DNA of 64,000 bases, taken from contig NC_134847.1 of assembly GCF_965363235.1 (NCBI RefSeq), positions 75,956,268-76,020,267 of the forward strand, given 5' to 3'. The position numbers were made by a program, and so were the translations under genes. Source of the DNA: Mytilus galloprovincialis. Its lineage: Eukaryota; Mollusca; Bivalvia; Mytilida; Mytilidae. Shown one piece after another: positions 54,764-64,000 of this stretch. The first letter of the stretch is position 1. Each line of letters starts with the position of its first letter. Under the pieces are notes generated by a model, which was given only the letters and a program-made list of their open reading frames with translations, ran no database searches and had not been told where the DNA came from.

Positions 54764-54798
<35 letters not shown>

Positions 54799-54852
54799 CA
54801 ACGTGATAGCAATATACGACGAAAATTTTTTCAAATTTTGCGGTCGTATAAA
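50768..54852 (+). mobile_element. Long repeat with TTTATACGACCGCA ends, apparently nested
   Basis: Starts with CCAGATGCTCCGCAG and TTTATACGACCGCA (at 50791 and again at 51701) are matched by two ends with TGCGGTCGTATAAA (53638 and 54839). One complete unit runs from about 51676 to 53651. The flanks 50768-51675 and 53652-54852 together make a second unit of similar length. The first 900 bases of the two units differ at only a few positions. The units contain internal tandem blocks of TTTTGGACCC... and GGGACCAAAACTCCCAAAATC type and end in GAC-triplet tracts. I know it as a common bivalve repeat. Open frames inside are readings of the blocks. Confidence 0.85.
53573..53606 (+). repeat. (GAC)n microsatellite in the repeat end
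   Basis: About 11 GAC triplets just before the element end. A second tract lies at 54763-54797 in the same position of the outer unit. Confidence 0.9.
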
Positions 54853-55813
54853 AAGCAAGTGAGTAATCTATGTTCCAAATTTTCTAACGAAAATCTCTGT
54901 ATTAAAGTCTGTGGATTTTCTATAAAAATCTTGGTTTATTTGCCACACAGTACTCCTTTTCTAGTAAATGCAATGAAACATTAAATAATTATGCTTTCCA
55001 TCAAGTTTCCGTTTAGTATATGTACTATATGGCCTATCTCTATTATTCATTATATCTGTAGTTTTGATACAATTGAAGTTTGAAAAATTCGTACAAAAAT
55101 GGCTACAGAAGGGCTCATAAACCTTAAGTATATGTTTTTATATTCCACCAAAAGCGCATTAGAACTTCAGTTGTTTATTTAACTTATGCAGAATCAAAAT
55201 ATATTTTTCTTATCTCATCTTCCTCTAATTTTTTAATGAAGCTCTGATTTCTGTTTCCAGAGAAAGAAGCGGGGAAAAGCATTACATAATCATTGTGTGT
55301 TGGCGAATAAAAGTACATTCTGTAAAACAGTTGATTGAAGGATGGATGTGAAAATTCTTCACATGGTTATGCATGACTTAATCATTTCAAAGGACAGATG
55401 GACTGAATAAAAGGTTAAGCAGTATTTCTCCTTCGTGGCGACGACATGAAAAAACAGATACATTTTCATATTTTTTTATTTTTCTCTTTTTTAATTGAAA
55501 AATGGTTGCACCAGAACCATTTTGTTGCAGTAGGTCGGTTTCCATTTAACAACAATAAATAATCATTCTTGTTAACAAGTGAAAAAAATAATAATAGAAA
55601 AATATCACACAATATTTTGGGTCTAGACAAAGAACATATAAAATGCTGCTATAAGAATGCCCACAAGGAGCAAGATCTATGTTAGGAAAAGGGTCCAATA
55701 ATCCTCGTCGTTGTATTGGATTCTGAGATTGGAACATTATATCACTCATGACTAGCCCATTAATAACACACTATGGATGAAAAACAGTATGGAGGGACTA
55801 AAGTTCGTTTTCT
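54853..55813. other. Downstream region of arginine kinase
   Basis: No other gene seen. AATAAA-type signals on the minus strand occur near 55477-55490 and could end the arginine kinase transcript. GTCTGTGGATTTTCTATAAA near 54908 is the inverted match of a segment near 50500. Confidence 0.35.
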
Positions 55814-55956
55814 TTACAAGGATTTCTCCTTCTTAATGATCTCTTCTACTCCTTTTCTCATTTCCTGGATGGCTTCATATTCAGTGAGACCCAAACGACG
55901 TTTGTTGGAAATGTCAAATACACCACCTACACTTTCTGTGTGTTCACCGTGGATAC
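55814..55956 (-). CDS. AK: Arginine kinase exon 6
   Basis: Residues 306-352 and TAA. Acceptor ttactgcag. Contains [20 protein letters not shown] and ends EIIKKEKSL. Confidence 0.95.
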
Positions 55957-58900
55957 CTGCAGTAAAAAAAAATAATTAATTCATGATCCAACAAAAATGC
56001 AACCAAAAAATGAAGGATAATGAATCCTGATAGTTGTTTTGCTTAATTAATGTTCTTTCTTAGTTTTGATATGAGTGACAGTTTTTTTTTTATATTTTGG
56101 AACAAAACCTTTTATATTTTGGAACAAAACCTTTTATATTTTGGAACAAAACCTAAGATCAAGGTGGTGTGCTAATATATCAATGAAATTGAGTGTGGTC
56201 TCAAAACAGTAAAATCAAGTTAGACTTTTTTTTATCTTCCACACAAAGATTTTATAATCTCGATATGTTTTGGTGCAAGCTTGTCATGTATTGAAAATAA
56301 ACAAGAATCAATTTTTCGTCTGAAGTGTCAAATTAAGATAACCATGGCAACAGAAAAAGATAGACCAATCAATATAAATGTGGGCTTCCATATTTAAGTA
56401 TAGGTATGTATCATCCATTAAGTTATCAAACCTACCTCTGGGTTGGAGATTGAGTTTTTCACAGAATTCTTTAAACTCTGGTAACTTTGAGAGTTTTGGA
56501 ATTCTAATGTGTACACTGGCTCTGCATGTTGTTCCTAAGTTAGTTGGACAGAAGGTCAAGTAACCATAACCATCCTTCTTTGCAAAGGTCAGCTTCTTTT
56601 CTAATTCTTGAATGCCCTGAAAAACAATACATATTTGATTATTTGATTTTTTTAGAGAGACAAAAAAAATAAACACCCAGACACCCATTATAGATATACT
56701 GGCACATTATGTAAACTACTTCTTTTAAAAGAAATGTCAATAGATTTCAATAAGAATGTTTTTGAAAGTTAACTGAATACTTATTGCATATCATGAATTT
56801 TTAATAATATGTGGCTACTAACGTTTTAAACTAACTTGGATCATTTTGTCATTTTATCCCCTGGTTTTAACACTTCTAAATATAGGACTGCATGAACACT
56901 TACGCTGACTAATCGTTTGTAAACTTCACCGAGGTTACCACCCATCTGCATGGAAATGAAACGTAAATGGTCCTCCTCGTTAACCCACACTAAGAATGTT
57001 TTCTTGGGGTTGTGGAAGATACCTCTACCAATAGGCCAGTCTGCATAGCCTCCAGCATCACCCAACATTCTGAAACATAATTACATCATTAAGTACTCAT
57101 TAACATTACATAAAAAACTTAATTATGCAATCAATGCTTGTTTGGTTGTATTTTTTTTCCATTTGCGATTGAATGAATGAATAGAAAACAAATTATTCAA
57201 ATAGATTTTTTTGACATTTTATTTAAGAGAAAATGTATTTTATATAGCTAATTTTAGTGTAAATACTGTATATACTTTTTAGATAGTCTCTCATAACTCT
57301 TTTTAGAGTGGCTCTTGTATGTCTTATGATTTTGTTTTATCAACTGTTTGTATGTTTTATATAATGAAGAGGTGAGACTTAAATAAAATATTGTCTTGTC
57401 TTGTCGTCATAACCCAAGACCGAAGCTGTAAAAGGTAACAAATATATTTGTAAATCATGTTATCAAATTATCCACTTAAAATTGGGTACCAATTCCGAAG
57501 CCCCAAATGTATATCCACTATTGACAGGTTTCAGAACGTCCATACACTAGGTCACTGATCTGCACGATTTCACAATCCATATCATTTACATGGTAATCAG
57601 AAACGTAGACAGAATCTGCTTTTACCAGCAGTTAAATCAATAGTTTATTTATGAATTGAATGACTGCTATAAATCAAATGACAATTCAGTAACCTACCTG
57701 TCGTCATTTTTAAACAGAAAGTGATCATCAATAAGTTGTTGTTCGTCGGTCTTTGACATGCCTTCTAGACGGTACATTTTGCCGGCCAGCTCACCTGGGA
57801 GTGTAGCACAAGCTTCCTCAGTCTTTTTCAACATATCAATTCTTGCCTAAAGGGTAAAGAAGTGATATTGAAATACAGAAAAAGTAAAGGAATAAATTTT
57901 TTGCGACATTTAGTTACACGTTCTAGCTTCATGATTATGTACCTCGTTTTTTTCAATGCCGAACATGCGAATTTTATATAATAAAAAAAGCACAAGTCTT
58001 TCGTAATGATGTTATACGAGCCTAAACTCAGCCCGGTTATATTAACACAATCGGTGCCATTGGGAATACAACTCAAAGTTAAGAAAACTTATTCCATCTA
58101 CTCACATTTGGTTTTGACAGCTTTAAATGAAAACTTACCTCTTTGTTTGAGCATGGAGGGAATGAGTAACCATCGTGACTTCTGCCGACACGGACTCTGG
58201 TGGATACGATCATTTCACCGCTGGGGTCGATATCTCCGAAGTCAAGTTTTGAGATGTCTCCAAAGTCGGGTTTTGGATGGTTAATGGTGTCAACCTTGTG
58301 GTACATCTTGATGACGGCATCGAACAATGGTTTAAATGTGGTGTATGCCTCTGGATCACATGCATACAGTCCGACCCCGCTGTCCAAATTCTTGGCTCCT
58401 GTAAATACATGAAATATTTAATGAATTTCCAATTTATTGATTGATTAATTGACTGATGCTTGTTTAAAGCCACCTTCAGCGCGGTTGTGCTATTTCGTGG
58501 CGATCAGTTTTTATTTGTGGGGGAAGTCGGAATGACTTGCGAGAATCGCCTATTTCGGCAGAAAATTTCAATCAAAGTCTATATAAAAGTTTAAGATCGA
58601 AGTCGAGCGAACCTGTTCCTTACGTCGGGTTCAGACTAGTGATGTTTGGACACCCAAACCCCCCCCCCCTCCCCATTGTTAACAGACTAGTGATATAGCT
58701 GTTTGTCTGCTTAAACTCCTCGGCCACCGTTGCCCCTAAAAATCAGAAGACCCATTCATTATAGTTTGTTCACAATTTTTTGAAAATGTAAATGTGTTAT
58801 TGTGAAGTCAGAAAGTTACGAGGTTAAAGTTTTTGACTAAGGCAAGTGTTCATGCACGTGCATTGTTGTATATTTGACAACAGGACAGTAATAGAAGTTT

Positions 58901-60961
58901 CTCAGAGTGGTGCAAACTCGTCTGATGAAATAGATTAGTTATTCATAGGTTTCCAATAATTGACATCTATCAACAGTATAGTTCACATTATTCTCGTTCT
59001 GAAATGCATGAACAAAATTTGCCAATAAATATATATGTTTATATAATGTAAACGAATACACAAACAGAAATGTCAAATAGCTCATACCAAAAGTCAGAAA
59101 AAGATGACATCTTTCTATCTAGCCTTGTCCTGAACATGTATGAAATATTTGCCACTGGACGTTAAGCAACCAACAATCAATCAATACTTATAATTATGTA
59201 TGTAGCTAGCACTGATTTAATATATATCTTTTTTTTTAATAAAACCTTTATCTATGTAGGATTGATAAATTGATAATTGCTTGACGTCCAGTGGCAAATA
59301 TTCCATTCATGTTCAGGACGAGTCTAGAGAGGAAGATGTCATCGTTTTCTGGCTTTAGATGCAAGCAATTTGGTATTTCTATTTGTGTATTCTTTTTAAA
59401 TGATATAGACATATAGGAGGGGGAGGACAGGGGTAAGGGAGACAGGGAGAAAGGGGTTGGGAGAAAGGAGAAAGGGGGTAGGAGAAAGGAGAGGAAGGCT
59501 CGGAGAAAGGAGAGGGAGGCTCAGAGAAAGGAGAAAAAGTTGAAGAAAGGAGAAAAACTAAAATCTCTCCTTTTAAAAAATGATCTAATATTTCAAGAAA
59601 AAATATCTCAAAAGGAGATGTTTTATTCTAATAGGAGAAAGGAGAACGGGGGTAAGAGAAAGGAGAAGAGGGGTGGGAGAAGGGACCCCCTGTCCTCCCC
59701 CCCCTCATATAGTATATTTAAATGTGCCTATGTTTATTGGCTAAACGTTATGGCATACATCAAATCATAACCTTGCTTTGATTGCCTCCCCTAACAAATA
59801 CAATGTTTGTGAAAAATAAGTGGGGTTACTTCGTGCAGCAGATCAAGTAGAAAACATCTCGAACACCTGTGATATTTACAAATTAAATGGTCGTTTTGGA
59901 ATAAAAAAAAGTTATTCGGCCGGTGGTTTCGTTTCGAGGTTTCTTTCAAAAACAAAATGATGCATTCCACGTGTCAATCGCTTCATTGCATCTTCAGCAC
60001 CACCCTTTTTTTTTAACATTTTTCTTATTTCCACATTGTTAGATAATCAATAGTAAAAAAACAAGAGCTAAAAGGACAATGACGGATGCCGGTTGGACGT
60101 AGAGGTCGTTCATCTCTTCGACCATACACTTTCGAGCATACACTACAAAACATCACTTTTTGTCACAAGATCAAAGACAGATTTTCGACTCGCAACGCTC
60201 AGTCTAATTTTCACAATAACGAAGGTTTATGCCTCCTTTTGATGGGGCATAGTTTACAATTGTGTAATTGTTCCAACAAAAACAACAACCCTCCCCTCCC
60301 CCTCCTCCTACCCCCCCCCCCCAAAAAAAAAAATAACCAAACATTCACTCTTTTTCCTCTCAAAACTTACAATTTGTGTGTACATTATTTTCTAAATAGA
60401 GAAAGAGAGTTTTGCATTATGAATATAGGTAAAATAAAGTATGTCCTTGAATGTGCCCCTCAAGGTGATAACTCTCAATAAAGTAATAATAATTAAAATA
60501 TATATCGTAATGAAGAATATATACAAAAATTAAAATGCTCTTGTTCTTTTGTTGTTAATTTTAAACAATTATAGACATTTTTGTAAAATTTTCTTTCCTG
60601 ATGAAAGACTGGCCCATTGTTTCATGTTTGACATAACTTTCGCCGGTTTTTAAATAGCCTTCAAATTTTAAATAGTCTATCGAACATTATTGGTCGATAA
60701 TGCTACTTGTCCCTTCGTATGTATAATGTATCATGGCAACTTAGCTAGCTTTCAGTGAAAAATGAACTAATTGAAAAAAATGAAATGATAAAATGTCTTA
60801 CCTGAACGAATGCAGTCTGCTAAAGTTCCATTTAGTGAAGTTTTCTTATCCTTCAATTGATCAAACAATTCCTGTGTTAAACATTGTTTAAGTAGAGATT
60901 TGCATTCATCTGGATATTTGGCTCCACTCAATTTCTTCCACAATTCGGCGAGGTCGGACAT
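55814..60961 (-). CDS. AK: Arginine kinase
   Basis: Six exons give 352 residues, the normal length for a monomeric arginine kinase: 60961-60802, 58398-58139, 57846-57698, 57069-56904, 56616-56436, 55956-55814. The enzyme transfers phosphate between ATP and arginine in the cytosol and buffers ATP in muscle and other tissues. Visible family marks are the N-terminal domain ([11 protein letters not shown]), the substrate-specificity loop SGVGLYACD (near residue 60), STRVRVGRS, the NEEDH motif (about 220-224) and the signature CPTNLGTT with the reactive Cys near residue 268. RASVHI and GEHTE in the flexible loop also fit. The residue before GEHTE is His (GIHGEHTE) where arthropod enzymes have Arg (GTRGEHTE); I believe several molluscan enzymes share this. 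The ATG at 60961 is chosen by homology; an in-frame ATG 19 codons upstream would add a Gln-rich extension. Confidence 0.97.
56089..56154 (+). repeat. Three 22-bp tandem units
   Basis: TTTATATTTTGGAACAAAAC-type unit repeated three times in the last arginine kinase intron. Confidence 0.85.
56436..56616 (-). CDS. AK: Arginine kinase exon 5
   Basis: Residues 246-305 plus one base. Acceptor gttttttcag, hmm-type polypyrimidine tract, donor GTAGGT. Contains the guanidino kinase signature CPTNLGTT and [11 protein letters not shown]. Confidence 0.95.
56904..57069 (-). CDS. AK: Arginine kinase exon 4
   Basis: Residues 190-245. Acceptor tatgtttcag, donor GTAAGT. Contains [22 protein letters not shown] and SMQMGG. 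Confidence 0.95.
57698..57846 (-). CDS. AK: Arginine kinase exon 3
   Basis: Residues 141-189 plus two bases. Acceptor accctttag, donor GTAGGT. Contains LIDDHFLFK. Confidence 0.95.
58139..58398 (-). CDS. AK: Arginine kinase exon 2
   Basis: Residues 54-140. Acceptor tatttacag, donor GTAAGT. Holds the SGVGLYACD specificity loop and STRVRVGRS, whose Arg residues bind ATP phosphates in the family. Confidence 0.95.
59052..59395. repeat. Fold-back element in arginine kinase intron 1
   Basis: The left arm contains AAATATTTGCCACTGGACGT and the right arm ACGTCCAGTGGCAAATATT. The arms of about 130 nt pair with some mismatches, out to GAATACACAAA on the left and TTTGTGTATTC on the right. Confidence 0.75.
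59411..59711 (+). repeat. Homopurine GGAGAAA repeat with inverted ends
   Basis: Almost pure purine on the plus strand, built of GGAGAAAGGAGA-like blocks. It is flanked by AGGAGGGGGAGGACAGGGG and, at the far end, the complement ACCCCCTGTCCTCCCC. The ends suggest a mobile element and not a simple microsatellite. The 76-codon frame here is compositional. Confidence 0.75.
59712..60801. other. Remainder of arginine kinase intron 1
   Basis: No gene. Pyrimidine-rich tract with a run of C and then A at about 60289-60331. The plus-strand frame 60086-60481 spans this tract and has no family features. Confidence 0.5.
60802..60961 (-). CDS. AK: Arginine kinase exon 1
   Basis: Residues 1-53 plus one base. 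All-helical N-terminal domain; donor GTAAGA. Confidence 0.93.
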
Positions 60962-61120
60962 TTTTTCTTGCTGAGGTTGTTTCTGCTGTTCCAACTGATT
61001 ACAATAATTTTTATACATTATATATAGCAGTTGCCCTGGATTTCCTGTGCAGATCGTGCGACACCGATTGGCTGGCTTTACTCAAGTATTTCGATCGTTT
61101 CGGTGGTGTACACGGTCGTG

Positions 61121-61130
61121 TGTATATAAA
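61121..61130 (-). promoter_or_regulatory. TATA-like element upstream of arginine kinase
   Basis: TTTATATACA on the minus strand, 160-170 bases upstream of the ATG. The same bases read TATATAAA on the plus strand, so direction is not settled. Confidence 0.35.
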
Positions 61131-62980
61131 CGCCGTTAGTAACGTTCACCTTTTATATGAGAACTGGAGACGTGCCCATTCAAATCGAACCGAGGATTAT
61201 TTTTAAATTATCAATTGCAATGATTTTTGGATTTTAAAAACCCTATCGTCTGAGTTTAAATGCGACAATTTATGGATTTGGTGTATATTGAAAAAATAAT
61301 ATATATATCGATACTAAGTATGTGTAAAAATGGATTTTAATTAATTGAAAATTTATTTGCTTGTTTACAAAAGCGATCAAAAGCATATGATTTGTATAAA
61401 TATTTCAAAAAGATCTGATATTACAAGTGATAGGTATTGATCTTTTGTATACATGTCTACATATGGTTTATGTTATAGGCGAAATCAATAGATATTATAG
61501 GATTTTATGCTTTTGAATTATTCAAAATGGTTGGCGTTAAAAAAAATATTTCATTAACCGAACACAGCACTACAAAGCATCGACAGTTTTCAATAAAAGT
61601 GAGATTACGTGAGCGTTGAAGTTTATCTTGAAAAAAGTTGAAAGAGTTTGCATCCAGACCCTCAAATAATTTATTATTTCGAAATACACTTACATTTTTT
61701 CATCATGTTTCACCTGAACTCTAGCCGACCTTTGGTATGTCAATATTTTAATCAAGGTGTACACCACACAGTATACGTTTGAATGTCAAGTTACACACAA
61801 ACGTTTACTAGTTATTATTTCACAATTTCACAATTTTTTTTGGTTTTATTGTGGCCTCCAAAGTAAAGGTAAAAAGTAGTAAATTGTAATTCTCAAACAC
61901 TAAAGGTCAAACACCGGGATATATATAAAGGGTAAAATATGCTTAAAATTATGGCTAAATAGACCAACCATATAGATCCATATACACAAGGAAGCACAAA
62001 AAACAAACATGATTTAGATTGAGGCGCGAATCCAGGATTCTGAAAAGAGGGGGACGTTAGAAAGCTACCGTTTGGAGTGATGCTTGTAAAAAGTTTAACC
62101 ATTTATCATATATATATATATATAGGTCTCCATAAAAGGGACCTAGGCCCTGAGCCTAGGCCTATATCGACTTCTGTGTCTCCTTTAAAAATTGATGTAG
62201 GGAGGAGGTAATTCTATTTAATGATCGTACTGGAATAAAAGGTCTGAATCAGATTAAAAATAACAATAATTGCACTTTTTTCATTGGAGAATATGATAAT
62301 TCGGTTCTAAAACAAGACGTAATAATCGAAAATTAAAGGAAAGTACATTTCCAAACTCAAGTGTGTGTTTTCGTTTGGTTGCTGTCTCAATTGCAACCAA
62401 AATTGACCACAATGTAGGGTTGCTATTGCCGGTTTCCGCTAAACGACCGCCGAATATCCACCAATCAAAACTCTAAAGCTCCATTCCTTGTAGACTCAAA
62501 TCAAATGCAAGTAATGTCTGATATATATATTCAATTAACCGTTTTAGATTATAAAAATCTTAAAAAGACAAAAATGTTGTGTATGTTTCGATTAACTACT
62601 ATAAAAGTTTGACAAAATCGTCAGATGGTTCAATAACTAAGAATTAGATAATGGTTTGAATAACGATTTTAGCCATTCATGTTGCGTTCTTTGATATCAT
62701 CTTGAAAACAATAATAGAAAGAGAGAAACTTGGAATAGCGCAAAATTAATGATTGGAAGAAACGCCGATCTTTACGAGATTTATTTTTGATTAAACGTGT
62801 TTTACTTTTTCTCAATTGAACGGTGTTATAGATAGAGTCTTTACCCAGCAAACATGATTGTTCAGTCAAAAAATGAAAACAACACGTTATACATTTCATG
62901 CGTCCGAAGTGGTTACTGGATTTACCTTCTTATCATCAGGAACGAGTAGAGCCGACAGCTAACAATTTTTCCATACAACA
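61131..62980. other. Intergenic, no gene seen
   Basis: AT-rich. Short frames at 61893-62102 and 62669-62899 (minus) lack recognisable features. A (TA)n run lies near 62109-62124. Confidence 0.45.
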
Positions 62981-62984
62981 AATA

Positions 62985-64000
62985 TTGTTGACCTATTGCA
63001 TTTAGTAATTGAAAAAAAAAACACCTCAAAAACTGAACTTTGACCACTGAACCATGAAAATGAGACCAAAGTCAGATGTCACCTACCAGCTAGACATGTA
63101 CACCTTACAATCATTCCATACACCAAATGTAGTAGACACATTGCATATACAGTATAAGAAAAAAAAGACAAAAAAGACAAAAACTTAACTATAACCACTG
63201 AGCCATGAAAATGAGGTCAAAGTCAGATGACACATGCCAGTTAAACCCTGCTAATCAGTAATAGTAAGTAAATGCAAAATGTATTGTTGGCCCTTGACCT
63301 ATATACTTACTCTTCTAAGACAGACAGCAAAAATCCTAAAATATCCCTGGTCCTGAAGTTTGCCTTTTTACTTATGATATCCTGGATATGTACCTCCAAG
63401 GGACATAACTCTATCTCTATGGTCAAGAGATTCTTCAGACGACCTAGTTGAGGTGGTAGCTATAATAGATAGCAAGGTCTAATAGAAGAATAACTAACCT
63501 ATATTTGCATATGATGAAGTCATTCAAACAATGCATGAACACAAAAACTATCTTTTTTTTTAGAAATTGTAACAATATAAACTTTTCTCTCATTTCTTTT
63601 CAAAAGAAGGGTGCAAAAAATGGCTTTATGTAGCCTTCTTGTTACTGAAAAGAAAGGTTAAACATGACACCTTACAGTCCTGCCATACACCGAATATACT
63701 AGACCTATTGCTTATAGTATCTGAGATATGGACTTAACCACCAAAACTTAACCTTGTTCACTGATACATGAAATGAGTTCGAGGCCAAGTGAAACTGTGA
63801 CTGTCTGACGGGCATGAGGACCTTGCAAGGTACGCACATACCAAACATAGTTATCCTATTACTTATAATAAGAGAGAAATTAACATTACAAAAAATCTTT
63901 TTTTCAAGTAGTCACTGAACCATGAAAATGGGGGTCAAGGACATTGGACATGTGACTTACGGAAACTTCGTAACATGAGGCATATATATACAAGCTTCCA
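62985..64000 (+). repeat. Dispersed tandem-type repeat, runs off the window
   Basis: Repeated blocks with CCACTGAACCATGAAAATGA (near 63044), CCACTGAGCCATGAAAATGA (near 63194, period about 150) and related blocks near 63755 and 63915, alternating with CATACACCAAATGTAGTAGA-type blocks. I recognise it as a common bivalve repeat. It is split by the insertion at 63245-63657. Confidence 0.75.
63245..63657. mobile_element. Small insertion flanked by TTAA(A)
   Basis: About 410 bp interrupts the repeat between GCCAG-TTAAA and TTAAA-CATGACACC. The ends CCCTGCTAATCAGTAA and, on the other strand, CCTTTCTTTTCAGTAA are imperfect inverted repeats. TTAA target and CC-starting ends fit a piggyBac-type non-autonomous element. 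No open frame. Confidence 0.65.

Noticed and set aside
60086-60481. 131-codon plus-strand frame in arginine kinase intron 1
   Set aside because: Crosses a C/A homopolymer tract and shows no domain.

Overview
AT-rich, intron-rich eukaryotic DNA with tiny, widely spaced exons and many decayed interspersed repeats. The arginine kinase gene, the DIRS-type retroelement and repeats I recognise as typical of marine bivalves point to a bivalve mollusc, most likely a mussel of the Mytilidae. That assignment rests on recognition, not on a search.

Layout. (1) 1-4.8 kb: minus-strand gene 'bric-2', a small secreted BRICHOS-like protein. Its last exon is not seen, and a broken Tc1-like transposon sits in its first intron. 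(2) 6.5-24.6 kb: plus-strand gene 'mex' of at least 15 very small exons, nearly all symmetrical phase 1-1. It encodes a signal peptide, a Cys-containing domain, a Thr-rich linker and a second copy of the domain. It is divergent from bric-2 across 1.7 kb. (3) 28.9-40.2 kb: minus-strand BRICHOS-like genes. 'bric-3' (28.9-32.4 kb) is a decayed copy and 'bric-1' (35.1-40.2 kb) is a complete four-exon gene of 142 codons. (4) 42.1-47.7 kb: a whole-looking, apparently young DIRS-type tyrosine-recombinase retrotransposon on the minus strand. (5) 50.8-54.9 kb: a long repeat ending in TTTATACGACCGCA inverted repeats, apparently with a second copy inside the first. (6) 55.8-61.0 kb: a complete six-exon arginine kinase gene on the minus strand. 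(7) 61.1-64.0 kb: no gene seen, ending in a tandem-type dispersed repeat split by a small TTAA-flanked insertion.

Arginine kinase is a housekeeping phosphagen enzyme. The BRICHOS-like genes and mex all begin with a hydrophobic leader exon followed by small exons, so the first 40 kb looks like a cluster of secreted-protein genes that grew by duplication of exons, domains and whole genes. Repeats fill most introns and intergenic DNA. Names bric-1, bric-2, bric-3 and mex are labels used here only. Exon models come from reading splice sites and frames by eye, without transcript evidence.
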